From Bin55 sp964572845 (GTDB lineage: Bacteria; Pseudomonadota; Gammaproteobacteria; Pseudomonadales; Azotimanducaceae), in the NCBI GenBank assembly GCA_964572845.1, contig CAZNFX010000005.1, forward strand, positions 221,931 through 285,930: a stretch of DNA of 64,000 nt, written 5' to 3'. Below, piece by piece: positions 18,187 to 27,475 of the stretch. A program made the translations under genes and the position numbers. The first letter of the stretch is position 1, and each line of letters starts with the position of its first letter. The notes beneath the pieces were generated by a model, which saw nothing but the letters and a program-made list of their open reading frames with translations, had not been told where the DNA came from and made no database searches.

Positions 18187-18994
18187 TGGAAACAGTGAGG
18201 ATCTGACTGACCGATCGGTGCGTGTTCTCCGCAGCGTGTCACGCATTGCTTGCGAAAGCTTGTCTCGAGCACAGTTGCTATTGAAACACTTAGACATAGC
18301 GTTCCGCAAGAATAGCCTTATCGTATTGAAAGACGTTCGAGAAGATATTGGATCCAAGCAAGTCTTGCAAGCTCTGATTGATGGCCACCAGGTAGCACTA
18401 GTGGTCGATGCCGGAACCCCGCTCATATCGGATCCAGGATTTCGTCTTGTACGGGAAGTGGTTTCGCAAGGCATAGGCATTGTCCCGATTCCGGGAACAA
18501 GCTCCATAACTGCCCTTGCGTCGGTTTCTCCCATCCCTTTAAACAGATTTCAATTCGTCGGTTTTCTGCGTGCAACGGGCCAGGCGAAGCGTTCACAGCT
18601 AGCAAGCCTTGCAGATTCGCAAATTCCCACTATCTTTTTCGAAACATCCAAACGCATTCTTTCAACCTTGCGAACGTGGATCGAATTGGGTTTCAGCGAC
18701 CGCGAAGTCTTTCTGGGAAGAGAATTGACGAAGACCCATGAGGAGTTGCTGTTTGGAAGCGTAGAGGAGGTCTGCCTGCAGCTAGCCGACCGACCAAGAG
18801 TTCTTGGCGAGATTGTGGGTGTGCTGGCTGCAACTCGTAGCTCAACGAGAACTCTGGAGGCCGACAGCCTAATCACGGAACTGCTGCCGCACGTCAAGAT
18901 CGCGCAAATTGCAAGAATCGTGGCGAACCTCACAAGTGTGGAACGAGACGAAGCCTACCACCGTGCGACCGAATTGCGTGAGAGATTGTCATAG
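18152..18994 (+). CDS. rsmI: 16S rRNA (cytidine1402-2'-O)-methyltransferase
   Basis: SAM-dependent tetrapyrrole-methylase-fold enzyme of 280 residues. It opens MTGRLFVVAIHIGNSEDLT (most relatives have ATPIGN), then LVVDAGTPLISDPGFRLVREV and IPGTSSITALASVSPIP, the family's SAM-binding blocks, and FFETSKRI. The ATG at 18152 has AGAGAG upstream and matches the family start. It is divergent from lpoA, as in many gammaproteobacteria, and rnpB begins about ten bases after its stop. Confidence 0.93.
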   Translation: MTGRLFVVAIHIGNSEDLTDRSVRVLRSVSRIACESLSRAQLLLKHLDIAFRKNSLIVLKDVREDIGSKQVLQALIDGHQVALVVDAGTPLISDPGFRLVREVVSQGIGIVPIPGTSSITALASVSPIPLNRFQFVGFLRATGQAKRSQLASLADSQIPTIFFETSKRILSTLRTWIELGFSDREVFLGRELTKTHEELLFGSVEEVCLQLADRPRVLGEIVGVLAATRSSTRTLEADSLITELLPHVKIAQIARIVANLTSVERDEAYHRATELRERLS

Positions 18995-19004
18995 TATTTG
19001 CAAT

Positions 19005-19345
19005 GAGACGGCCAGGCGATCGCCGACTGCGAACACAGTCGGAGGAAAGTCCGGGCTCCATAGGACAGAGCGCCAGGTAACACCTGGGGAGCGAGAGCTC
19101 ATGGAAAGTGCAACAGAAAGCAAACCGCCACGACGAGAATCGCGGCAAGGGTGAAAAGGTGCGGTAAGAGCGCACCGCGATTGCTGGCAACAGGATCGGC
19201 TAGGTAAACCCCGCTCGGAGCAAGACCAAATAGGGATCGAATCACGTGGTCCGCGTGCGATTCGGGTAGGTTGCTAGAGACGTATGGCGACATGCGTTCA
19301 AGATGGATGATCGCCCACGACAGAACCCGGCTTATCGGCCGTCTC
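19005..19345 (+). ncRNA. rnpB: RNase P RNA (class A)
   Basis: Catalytic RNA that matures tRNA 5' ends. Conserved core elements are GGAAAGTCCGGGCTCC at 19043-19058 and AGAACCCGGCTTA at 19323-19335. The terminal P1 helix is formed by GAGACGGCC (19005-19013) with GGCCGTCTC (19337-19345), a perfect 9-bp pairing that sets the ends. The position after rsmI and before the dcw cluster matches Pseudomonas-type gene order. The mature 3' end may extend slightly beyond 19345. Confidence 0.95.
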
Positions 19346-19668
19346 CCACTATCCGCGTCAGGTTTGCGCTCAATGGAAACGCTTGCCAATGGGTCTCGTA
19401 GAGCCGATGCACCCCAGACAGATGAGCTGCATTGCCATGTCGAAGCTGGAGCGCAGATTCATTGAGCTTCTTGGCGAGGAATTCATGCCTCTCACAGCGT
19501 GTTGTTCCGATTTCATTTATTGGGTATTATTGGTGCTGTCGTTAAACGATGTCACGGATTGACTGACAGTAGCGACGCGAACGTTACGTGAATTCGAAAG
19601 AATGGAGGCAATGTGCGGATTTCACGTGGGTCTTTCGCATCCAGTTACATTTGCGATGCGAGCGGACC
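19346..19668. other. Gap before rsmH where mraZ is expected; no gene seen
   Basis: This 323-base stretch lies between rnpB and rsmH, the usual place of mraZ. It is too short for an intact mraZ and no frame resembles it. It holds the candidate dcw promoter at 19502-19530 and nothing else I can support. Confidence 0.6.
19502..19530 (+). promoter_or_regulatory. Candidate dcw-cluster promoter with MraZ-box-like repeat
   Basis: TTGTTC at 19502-19507 and TATTAT at 19525-19530 are 17 bases apart, a good sigma70 arrangement. TGGGT at 19521-19525, then five bases, then TGGTG at 19531-19535, resembles the TGGGN-N5-TGGGN boxes bound by MraZ at mra promoters. No mraZ gene is present here, so the repeat may be a relic or a coincidence. 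The leader to rsmH would be about 130 bases. Confidence 0.45.
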
Positions 19669-20580
19669 ATGCCAGTAGAGCACACGCCCGTACTGGTTGA
19701 AGAAACTCTATCTGCCACAGTAGTCGACACGGGTGGATCCTTCCTTGATGCCACATTCGGGGCTGGAGGACACACTCGAGCCATCCTTCAACGACTTGAC
19801 GACAACGCTCGGGTGCTTGCGATGGATCGGGATCCAGACGCGATTGAATGCGCTCTTGAGTTGGCTGAGGAAGACAATCGGGTCACTTGCGCTAAGGGCA
19901 GCTTTAGCGACATAAAGCAGATCGCTCGAGATCACGAGTTCCCGCATTTCGACGGCATTCTGATGGATTTGGGAGTTTCGTCGAGACAGCTGGGCGACGC
20001 GGAACGAGGCTTCAGTTTTCAGAAGGATGGTCCTCTCGATATGCGGATGGATACTACAGGTGGCCAGACAGCCGCAGAATGGCTCAACACTGCTCCAGTC
20101 GTCGAGCTAGTCAATGTATTCAAGCGTTACGGTGAAGAGAGAAATGCGCGACCCATTGCACGCGCCATTGCGAGAGCACGCCCACTGAAAACCACATTGG
20201 AACTGGTGGATGTCATACATTCTGCATCGCGAACTGTTGACATCCGCAAACACGTTGCTACGCGAATCTTCCAGGCGGTACGCATACGAGTGAACGATGA
20301 AATCAATGAACTGAGAAAAGGGCTACGCAATGCGTTTGAGCTGATGGCGATGAACTCGCGACTTGCCGTCATAACCTTCCACAGCCTCGAGCATCAGGAA
20401 GTGCGTCGCCATTTCACGGATTGGACAACAAAGTCCGTTCCCCATCGCATGCCTGTGCGAGGAACCAATGACGGTCCACTGAAAGTCGTGGTAAAGGGCA
20501 AACGTGCCTCCCGTCTAGAGGTCGAGAACAACAATCGAGCAAGGTCAGCGATGCTGCAGGTGGTTGAACGTGTCCGCTAG
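19669..20580 (+). CDS. rsmH: 16S rRNA (cytosine1402-N4)-methyltransferase
   Basis: SAM-dependent methyltransferase of 303 residues (formerly mraW), first gene of the dcw cluster. It has HTPVLVEETL at the start, the SAM motif FLDATFGAGGHTRAIL, MDLGVSSRQLGDAERGFSF, PLDMRMD and AVITFHSLEHQEVR. It modifies the same rRNA nucleotide as RsmI, encoded 0.7 kb upstream. The frame opens earlier at 19588, but the ATG at 19669 gives the family's conserved start. ftsL starts inside its last codons. Confidence 0.95.
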   Translation: MPVEHTPVLVEETLSATVVDTGGSFLDATFGAGGHTRAILQRLDDNARVLAMDRDPDAIECALELAEEDNRVTCAKGSFSDIKQIARDHEFPHFDGILMDLGVSSRQLGDAERGFSFQKDGPLDMRMDTTGGQTAAEWLNTAPVVELVNVFKRYGEERNARPIARAIARARPLKTTLELVDVIHSASRTVDIRKHVATRIFQAVRIRVNDEINELRKGLRNAFELMAMNSRLAVITFHSLEHQEVRRHFTDWTTKSVPHRMPVRGTNDGPLKVVVKGKRASRLEVENNNRARSAMLQVVERVR

Positions 20581-20890
20581 GAAATCGCCCGCTAGGCCGA
20601 AAAAGCGTTGGTTGCCGTCATCCATGTGGTGGGTGTTTTGGGTGTTTCTGCTTACTTCGTTGTCCGTGACGGGTTTTCTTGTCCTAAATCAGGTTCGCGA
20701 CTACCAGCAAATCAACGTTCAACTTGAGCAGTTGCGTGTCCAACAAGAGGAACTGCTGTCTGAATTCACGCGATTGCAGATCGAACGAGGCAGCGAAGCC
20801 TCGTTGGAACGCGTTGTAAATGTGGCGACATCGGACATGGGGATGAAGTTTCCAACAGAAGTGGTGACCGTCGAGGCGGGGAGTGAATAA
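20570..20890 (+). CDS. ftsL: Cell division protein FtsL
   Basis: Small bitopic protein of about 106 residues. A basic cytoplasmic N-terminus is followed by one membrane helix (WWVFWVFLLTSLSVTGFLVL) and a periplasmic coiled coil (INVQLEQLRVQQEELLSEFTRLQIE). This is the FtsL layout and position, between rsmH and ftsI. FtsL joins FtsB and FtsQ in the divisome. The start is GTG at 20570 or TTG at 20564, both overlapping rsmH. The stop overlaps the ftsI start by one base. Confidence 0.88.
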   Translation: MSARKSPARPKKRWLPSSMWWVFWVFLLTSLSVTGFLVLNQVRDYQQINVQLEQLRVQQEELLSEFTRLQIERGSEASLERVVNVATSDMGMKFPTEVVTVEAGSE

Positions 20891-22569
20891 TGAGCCGCGC
20901 ACGCCACACATTCGTCCTTGTAGCGTTTGCATTGATAACGACCGTGATGCTGGTGCGCATGTTCATACTGGCAACCTACGACCGAGAATTTCTGCAGGAT
21001 AGAGGAAACAGTTTCGCGCAACGGGAAGTCTCTGTACCGACAACTCGCGGCGTCATTTATGATCGATCTGGCCAACCATTAGCTGTTAGCACTCCAGTCA
21101 AATCCATCTGGACGGATCCAGGCATCGACACGATTCCGCGAGAGTCGTACGACGATCTAGCGCAAGCGCTGGATGTAACGCTGGAGGAGTTGGAACAGAA
21201 GCTGTGGGATGCTCGAGACAGGCGGTTCGTGTACCTGAGAAAGCGTGCTCCCCATGAGGTCTCGGAAGCCGTAGAGATGCTTGGAGTCCCAGGGGTTAGG
21301 TTCACAACTGAATACAGACGCTACTATCCCGCCGCCGAAGTCACAGCGCACGTCGTGGGCTTGATCAAGAACGACGGAACTGGCGCAGAAGGGCTTGAAC
21401 TTTCACATGACATGAAACTGCGCGGCCAGGTTGGCACGCGACGAGTATTGAGGTCCCGTGACGGTCGAAAACTGAGGGATCTTCTTCTCGTCGACCCGCC
21501 AAAGCACAGCGAAGGCATTACAACTACGATTGATCTGGGTCTGCAATACCTGGCGTTTAGGCATCTACGAGAGACAGTAACGGAGCATGAAGCGAAATCC
21601 GCTACCTTGGTTCTCATCGATGTCTACACCGGTGAGATACTTGCCCTAACAAGCTATCCATCCTACAACCCTAACGATGGTGGAGATCGCGTATTCAGTC
21701 GCATGCGCAATCGTGCTGTGACTGACACGTATGAACCGGGCTCGACGATCAAGACATTTGCCTCCATAGCAGCCTTGGAGAGTGGAAGCTTCTTGACGGA
21801 GACGATTGTTGACACATCGCCTGGCTACTTTGGAATCGGAAGGCATCTGGTGGAGGATCCTCGAAACTACGGCGTGTTGAGTCTTGAAGGTGTCCTTGTC
21901 AAGTCCAGTCAAGTCGGAATCTCAAAGATAGCACTGGAGTTGGACGAGTATGCGGTGTTTAGCGCTTTGAATCGCGCCGGGGTCATCAGCATACCCCATT
22001 CGGGATTGCCGCATGAAGCGCTGGCGCACATCAACATTGAGGACTTGGAGCGCGACATTGGTCGGGCCACGTTGGCATACGGTTACGGGCTTCGTGTATC
22101 GCCTCTTCAGCTTGCCATGGGCTATGTAACTCTGGCGACCGGAGGAGTGCGGCGTCCAGTCACCATAATTCGCGACTCGAATCAACCTGCAAACTCGGGC
22201 AAACGGGTATTCGACGCCGCCGACGTTCGCGATGTAGTTGGCATGTTGGAGGGAGTAGTTTCACCCATTGGAACGGCTCCGAAAGCCAACATTGCCGGGT
22301 TCCAAGTTGCAGGTAAAACAGGAACGGTTCGCAAGATATCTGGCGGAAGTTACGACGATGACCGCCACATTGCCTGGTTCGTTGGCATGGCGCCCTCGTC
22401 GAACCCCCGAATCGTTGCTGTAGTAATGGTCGACGAACCCAAAGGTGAGGTCCGATCGGGCGGCGGAGTTTCTGGACCTGTATTCGCTGTCATTGCGCGA
22501 CATGCATTGCACTTGATGGGACTGGCGGATTCGCCGGATGGGAGTACACGTGATGGCGATGCTGCTTAG
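20890..22569 (+). CDS. ftsI: Septal peptidoglycan transpeptidase FtsI (PBP3)
   Basis: Class B penicillin-binding protein of 559 residues. It has an N-terminal membrane helix (FVLVAFALITTVMLVRMFIL), the pedestal domain with TRGVIYDRSGQPLAVS, and the transpeptidase domain. The active-site serine lies in PGSTIKTF (SxxK) and the KTGT motif in VAGKTGTV. The SxN motif reads SSQ at 21905-21913 rather than the usual SSN, which is unusual. The 3' end overlaps the start of murE. Confidence 0.95.
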   Translation: MSRARHTFVLVAFALITTVMLVRMFILATYDREFLQDRGNSFAQREVSVPTTRGVIYDRSGQPLAVSTPVKSIWTDPGIDTIPRESYDDLAQALDVTLEELEQKLWDARDRRFVYLRKRAPHEVSEAVEMLGVPGVRFTTEYRRYYPAAEVTAHVVGLIKNDGTGAEGLELSHDMKLRGQVGTRRVLRSRDGRKLRDLLLVDPPKHSEGITTTIDLGLQYLAFRHLRETVTEHEAKSATLVLIDVYTGEILALTSYPSYNPNDGGDRVFSRMRNRAVTDTYEPGSTIKTFASIAALESGSFLTETIVDTSPGYFGIGRHLVEDPRNYGVLSLEGVLVKSSQVGISKIALELDEYAVFSALNRAGVISIPHSGLPHEALAHINIEDLERDIGRATLAYGYGLRVSPLQLAMGYVTLATGGVRRPVTIIRDSNQPANSGKRVFDAADVRDVVGMLEGVVSPIGTAPKANIAGFQVAGKTGTVRKISGGSYDDDRHIAWFVGMAPSSNPRIVAVVMVDEPKGEVRSGGGVSGPVFAVIARHALHLMGLADSPDGSTRDGDAA

Positions 22570-23989
22570 CGAACTGCTCAATCGTGCGGATGTGCCTCCA
22601 GTAGTGGCAGGAGGCCTGACAAGCGATTCACGCGCAATTCGTCCAGGTGACGTCTTTATCGCTTACAAGGGTCGCGAGTTTGATGGGCATGAGTTTGTTG
22701 ACGAAGCCGCCAGGCGGGGCGCGGTAGCGATATGCGCGGAAAGGCCACCGGAAAGGGAACTTTCCATTCCCTGTGTTCAAGTTAGCGACCTTGCAGACAG
22801 GCGGGGTGAACTCGCATCCAAGTTTTACGGCTATCCAGGGCAGGAAATGTACACGATTGGCGTTACCGGTACGAACGGAAAGTCATCGGTGGCCTATGGA
22901 ACAGCAAGCTTGTTGGATTCGACGGCTTGTATCGGCACGCTCGGATGGGGGATGCCGCCTTTCCTTTGTTCGTCTTCACTAACGACTGTCGATCCGATTA
23001 CGATGCAGCGGGTGATGGCGGATTTGTTGAAACGCGGTATCCGCAGGGCTGTCGTCGAAGTGAGTTCGCATGCACTGGCACAGGATAGAGTGGGGGATCT
23101 GCAAATCTCCTGTGGCGTGTTCACCAATCTGACTCGGGATCATCTCGATTACCACTCGACCATGGAAAACTATGGAAGAGCCAAGTTTCGATTATTCGAA
23201 CGACCGGAATTGCATTGTGGCATCGTCAATATAGACGATACCTTCGGGAAACTCATTGCAGAACATCTTCGCGAGCAAGAAATAGATTGCTATACGTTCG
23301 GCAAGTCCACTATGGCAGACCTGCATTGGGAAGACGTGGATTTTGTGCCAAATGGAATTCGTGGCCGATGGGTAAGTCCTTGGGGTTCTTCGCGGTTCTC
23401 CATTCCCTATCGTGGACCCATGTACTTGTCCAATGCGGCGGCCATGCTTCTAGTAGCTGTTCATTGCGAGATGGACTTCCAGGAAGCTGTTGGTCGCATG
23501 CACGCAGCAGTCCAAATTCCGGGTCGTATGGAGTACGTATCGAAAGTGGGCATGCCTTCGATTGTGTTGGATTACGCCCACACGCCAGATGCACTGCGTG
23601 CCGCTCTGGAAGCGGTGAAGTCGCACACGAGTGGACGAGTTGTATGCGTCTTCGGTTGTGGTGGTGACCGTGATCAGGGCAAGCGTCCGGAGATGGCTCG
23701 CGTTGCGCAATCGCTTGCTGACTACGTCGTCGTAACGTCGGACAACCCGCGCTTCGAAGATGCAATGAAGATCATAGAAGAGGTCCGCGACGGTTTTTCC
23801 GGGAATGCCGTTCACTTCGAAGAGCAGGATCGAACTAAGGCAATCGCACACGCTATCGAGAACGCGGAAAAGGGAGACACAGTTCTTGTGGCTGGCAAGG
23901 GCCACGAGCGCTATCAGGAAATACGAGGTGTACGTCATCCTTACAGTGACCGCGCCACTATTCAAACACTAATGGGGATGCGCGGCTGA
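22553..23989 (+). CDS. murE: UDP-N-acetylmuramoyl-tripeptide synthetase MurE
   Basis: Mur ligase of about 478 residues that adds the third amino acid to UDP-MurNAc-dipeptide. It has the ATP loop IGVTGTNGKSSVAYG, VEVSSHAL, NLTRDHLDYH with the carbamylated-lysine region, and VVTSDNPRFED, whose DNPR is the signature for meso-diaminopimelate. The ATG at 22553 follows GGGAG by eight bases and is preferred to the ATG at 22538. The next gene is mraY with a one-base overlap; murF, which normally sits between, is missing. Confidence 0.94.
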   Translation: MAMLLSELLNRADVPPVVAGGLTSDSRAIRPGDVFIAYKGREFDGHEFVDEAARRGAVAICAERPPERELSIPCVQVSDLADRRGELASKFYGYPGQEMYTIGVTGTNGKSSVAYGTASLLDSTACIGTLGWGMPPFLCSSSLTTVDPITMQRVMADLLKRGIRRAVVEVSSHALAQDRVGDLQISCGVFTNLTRDHLDYHSTMENYGRAKFRLFERPELHCGIVNIDDTFGKLIAEHLREQEIDCYTFGKSTMADLHWEDVDFVPNGIRGRWVSPWGSSRFSIPYRGPMYLSNAAAMLLVAVHCEMDFQEAVGRMHAAVQIPGRMEYVSKVGMPSIVLDYAHTPDALRAALEAVKSHTSGRVVCVFGCGGDRDQGKRPEMARVAQSLADYVVVTSDNPRFEDAMKIIEEVRDGFSGNAVHFEEQDRTKAIAHAIENAEKGDTVLVAGKGHERYQEIRGVRHPYSDRATIQTLMGMRG

Positions 23990-25065
23990 TGCTGCTCTGG
24001 CTTACCGAATACCTTGCCGAATTCCATTCGGTGTTCAACGTTTTCGAGTACATAACGTTTCGAACCATTGTGAGTGCAATCACTTCCTTGATGATCGCAC
24101 TTTGCCTTGGTCCGGTGGTCATTCGACGATTTGCGCAACAAGACATAGGAGAGACGATTCGTGACGATGGACCGACTTCACACATGTCAAAGCGCGGCAC
24201 TCCAACCATGGGCGGACTGCTCATAGTTCTCTCAATCTTGATTTCCACATTGCTCTGGGGCGATCTGGGAAGCAGACAAGTGTGGATCGTAGTAGGAGTG
24301 ATTCTGGGTTTTGGACTCATCGGGTTCGCCGACGACTACAAAAAACTAGACGAAGGCAAAGGTATTTCCATCAAATGGAAGTACTTCCTGCAATCGGTGG
24401 TCGGTCTAACTGCAGCAGTAGTGATGTTTGCTACCGCAACAGTTCCGGAAGAGACCCAGCTCATCGTTCCTATATTCAAGGAAGTGGCGATACCACTTGG
24501 TTTTGGCTTTATCGTTCTTGCCTACCTAATGATCGTCGGCATGAGCAACTCGGTGAACTTTACCGATGGATTGGATGGTCTAGCGGTAATGCCAACTGTA
24601 ATGGTGGGTGCGGCTCTAGGGTTGATTGCCTATCTTGTGGGCCACATTGAATTTGCGGACTATCTTCAAATACCGTACATCCCAGGAATGGGCGAGGTGG
24701 CCATCATCTGCGGTTGCATTGTTGGCGCTGGGCTTGGTTTCCTTTGGTACAACGCGTATCCCGCTCAGGTCTTCATGGGAGACGTCGGTGCGCTTTCGCT
24801 TGGTTCGGCGCTTGGCGTTATAGGCGTAATGGTTCGTCACGAAATCGTACTGCTGATCATGGGCGGCATCTTTGTTGTTGAGACCGCATCAGTAATAGCC
24901 CAAATAGTCAGTTACAAAGCGTTCGGCAAGCGCATTTTTCAAATGGCGCCGCTGCACCATCACTTCGAGTTGAAGAAATGGCCGGAACCACGAATCGTCG
25001 TTCGCTTCTGGATTATTTCGTTCATGCTCGTTCTTGTTGGATTGTCAATGTTGAAGCTGCGATGA
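23989..25065 (+). CDS. mraY: Phospho-N-acetylmuramoyl-pentapeptide transferase MraY
   Basis: Ten-helix membrane enzyme of 358 residues that makes lipid I from UDP-MurNAc-pentapeptide and undecaprenyl phosphate. It shows FADDYKKL (the Asp pair of the active site), NFTDGLDGLAVMP, FMGDVGALSLGSALG and the cytoplasmic histidines of MAPLHHHFELKKWPE. The start overlaps the murE stop (TGATG) and the stop overlaps the murD start (ATGA). Confidence 0.96.
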   Translation: MLLWLTEYLAEFHSVFNVFEYITFRTIVSAITSLMIALCLGPVVIRRFAQQDIGETIRDDGPTSHMSKRGTPTMGGLLIVLSILISTLLWGDLGSRQVWIVVGVILGFGLIGFADDYKKLDEGKGISIKWKYFLQSVVGLTAAVVMFATATVPEETQLIVPIFKEVAIPLGFGFIVLAYLMIVGMSNSVNFTDGLDGLAVMPTVMVGAALGLIAYLVGHIEFADYLQIPYIPGMGEVAIICGCIVGAGLGFLWYNAYPAQVFMGDVGALSLGSALGVIGVMVRHEIVLLIMGGIFVVETASVIAQIVSYKAFGKRIFQMAPLHHHFELKKWPEPRIVVRFWIISFMLVLVGLSMLKLR

Positions 25066-26369
25066 GCAATGATTTCACAATGGTTCTGGGACTCGGAAAC
25101 ACGGGCATTTCCGTCATTCGGCACCTTCAATCGCGGGAAAGCCATGTTCACGCTTGCGATTCGCGATTGGGACGACAAACCAATCAGATTCCTCACTTGT
25201 CTACGGTTCGAACAAACTTCCCAGAAGTAGAGATCGTTCCTCCGCGAAGATTTGCCAGGGCGGTTGCCGATTTCAAACGCGTTGTTGCAAGTCCCGGCAT
25301 CGCTCTTGACGACTCCCTGCTGAAGTTTGCTGAGATTGAACGCGTTCCCATCGTGGGAGACATTGATCTTTTCTTGGACGAAGTAAGTGTGCCGGTCATC
25401 GGGATAACAGGAACCAACGGCAAGAGCACAACCACAATGCTTGTAGGTGAAATGCTGCGCAAGAAAGGCTATCAGGTTTGCGGAAATATAGGATTGCCAG
25501 TTCTGGATGCTCTGAATAGCGACGCTGCCGGCTTTGTTGTGGAGCTTTCGAGCTTTCAGCTTGAACGTCTAAATCGTCCTCGATTCGCAGTTGCCGCAAT
25601 TACCAATATTGCAGAGGATCATCTCGACCATCACAATTCGATGGTTCAATACATCTCAAGCAAGCAGCGCATTTACCAGAATTGCGGGTTCGCCGTCTAC
25701 AACGGCATGGATGCTGGCACGAGGCCACAAGAGGAAGTAGCGAGCGTCGCTGTCGACAACGACTCGGATTGGCGGGTTGTCCATCAGGGGATCGTCGTTG
25801 CAGGTGAGTTGATCCAGTCGGCTCAGATCGCACTCAAAGGAAAGCACAACTACTTCAATTTGGTCGCGGCATCCGCGGTTGCCCACCACATGGGCTCGGA
25901 CCTTGCCACGATCAAGCATGTCGCTCGAACATTCGAGGGATTACCTCACCGATCGCAATCGATTGCCATAGTCGACGGTATCGAGTTCATCAACGATTCA
26001 AAGGCCACAAACGTAGCAGCCGCGACATCTACGATTCAGGGATTGGCTGCTGGCGGGAGAGATCTGGTGCTAATTGCCGGAGGCGATGCCAAAAATGCTG
26101 ACTTCGGCACGTTTGCTGAAACGGTTGGGGAGACAGTCAGGCATGTCGTTCTTATAGGTCGGGACGCGAAACGAATCGCAGATTGCCTGCATTCCACCGA
26201 CTACGAATTTGCTTCGTCTATGGAATACGCTGTGTCGCGTGCTAGAGACGTGGCAGAGCCGGGCGGTTGCGTACTGCTTGCTCCCGCTTGCGCGAGCTAT
26301 GACATGTACGACAACTTCGAGCAGCGGGGGGAAGCATTCGCTACTGCGGTTAGGGGACTCAGGAAGTGA
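25062..26369 (+). CDS. murD: UDP-N-acetylmuramoylalanine-D-glutamate ligase MurD
   Basis: Mur ligase of 435 residues that adds D-glutamate. It has an N-terminal nucleotide-binding domain (VLGLGNTGISVIRHL), the ATP loop GITGTNGKSTTTML, VELSSFQLE, NIAEDHLDHH, and the C-terminal FINDSKATNVAA with LIAGGDAKNADF. The true start is the ATG at 25062, overlapping the mraY stop; earlier in-frame codons lie inside mraY. Confidence 0.95.
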   Translation: MSNDFTMVLGLGNTGISVIRHLQSRESHVHACDSRLGRQTNQIPHLSTVRTNFPEVEIVPPRRFARAVADFKRVVASPGIALDDSLLKFAEIERVPIVGDIDLFLDEVSVPVIGITGTNGKSTTTMLVGEMLRKKGYQVCGNIGLPVLDALNSDAAGFVVELSSFQLERLNRPRFAVAAITNIAEDHLDHHNSMVQYISSKQRIYQNCGFAVYNGMDAGTRPQEEVASVAVDNDSDWRVVHQGIVVAGELIQSAQIALKGKHNYFNLVAASAVAHHMGSDLATIKHVARTFEGLPHRSQSIAIVDGIEFINDSKATNVAAATSTIQGLAAGGRDLVLIAGGDAKNADFGTFAETVGETVRHVVLIGRDAKRIADCLHSTDYEFASSMEYAVSRARDVAEPGGCVLLAPACASYDMYDNFEQRGEAFATAVRGLRK

Positions 26370-27475
26370 TGACTCGAGTCGACACAGTCGCAACATGCGT
26401 GTGGATGCTCCTTCTGGCGCTGGGGCTTGTAGCCGTGACCAGCGCAACGCAGCACCTTGCGAGTTCCCAAATCAATCCCTTTGTGCTCAAGCACATCTTC
26501 TATATGGTGGTAGCTGTAGCCGTGTTCATTGGCATTGTGCAAGTGCCTTTGGATGTAGTGCAGAGACTGCACAAGATCTTTTATCTCTTGACAGTTGGAT
26601 TGGCAATCTTGGTTCTTATTCCATGGATCGGATTGGAAGTCGGGGGAGGCAGAAGGTGGATTGACCTCAAAGTCGCAACTTTGCAGGTTTCGGAACTTGC
26701 GCGACTTCTCATTCCCATCTATGTGGCAGGGCATTTGGCGCACAACCTTCAGGCCATTAGAACGGGAACGTGGGCAACGATCAAGCCAGTGTTCTTGGTT
26801 GGAATCGTATTGGGGTTGATATTTCTACAACCTGACTTCGGTTCTGTAGTCCTCATTGGATTGGTTACCGCAGGAATGCTCTTTGTAGCTGGTGCTCGAC
26901 TGAGAGTGTTGGCCTGCGTTGGCGTGCTTGCCGTTCCGGTTTTTGCATATTTCCTTTATGAACGGCGCAATCGAATCATGGCCTACTTGGACACGTGGTC
27001 ACACGCGCAGGACGAGGGCTATCAACTGTCTCAGTCGCTGATTGCGTTTGGCCGTGGAGAACTCACAGGAATTGGCTTGGGAGATGGTGTTCAAAAGGTT
27101 CTCTACTTGCCAACTCCACATAACGATTTCATTTTTTCGGTGATTGCCGAAGAAGTGGGCTTCATCGGCAGTGCCGCGGTATTGCTTGTGCTCCTTGGCT
27201 TAGTCGCTCGCTGTTTGTGGGTGGGCAAACGTGCATTGGATGCGGGACGCGACTTTGCGGGTTTCTTGTCATACGGCGCAGGCTTGATGCTGGGGTTTCA
27301 AACTCTAATTCATGTAGGTGTAGCTATCGGCGCACTACCGACAAAAGGACTGACTTTGCCATTTCTGAGCTACGGCGGCAATAGCCTGCTAGTTTCAAGT
27401 GCCTTGGTGGCACTGTCATGTCGGGCACACATGGAACTCACTCCCAAGGAATACCGGAAGGCGCAGCAACTTTGA
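26369..27475 (+). CDS. ftsW: Septal glycosyltransferase FtsW (SEDS family)
   Basis: Polytopic membrane protein of about 368 residues with nine to ten helices. It contains GGGRRWIDL, QPDFGSVVLI with the SEDS catalytic-region aspartate, the periplasmic PTPHNDFIFSVIAEEVGFIG and the closing GLTLPFLSYGG. It polymerises septal glycan strands with FtsI. The start is ATG at 26369 (or GTG at 26366), overlapping the murD stop. murG, which normally follows, is missing, and murC starts at the ftsW stop. Confidence 0.94.
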   Translation: MTRVDTVATCVWMLLLALGLVAVTSATQHLASSQINPFVLKHIFYMVVAVAVFIGIVQVPLDVVQRLHKIFYLLTVGLAILVLIPWIGLEVGGGRRWIDLKVATLQVSELARLLIPIYVAGHLAHNLQAIRTGTWATIKPVFLVGIVLGLIFLQPDFGSVVLIGLVTAGMLFVAGARLRVLACVGVLAVPVFAYFLYERRNRIMAYLDTWSHAQDEGYQLSQSLIAFGRGELTGIGLGDGVQKVLYLPTPHNDFIFSVIAEEVGFIGSAAVLLVLLGLVARCLWVGKRALDAGRDFAGFLSYGAGLMLGFQTLIHVGVAIGALPTKGLTLPFLSYGGNSLLVSSALVALSCRAHMELTPKEYRKAQQL

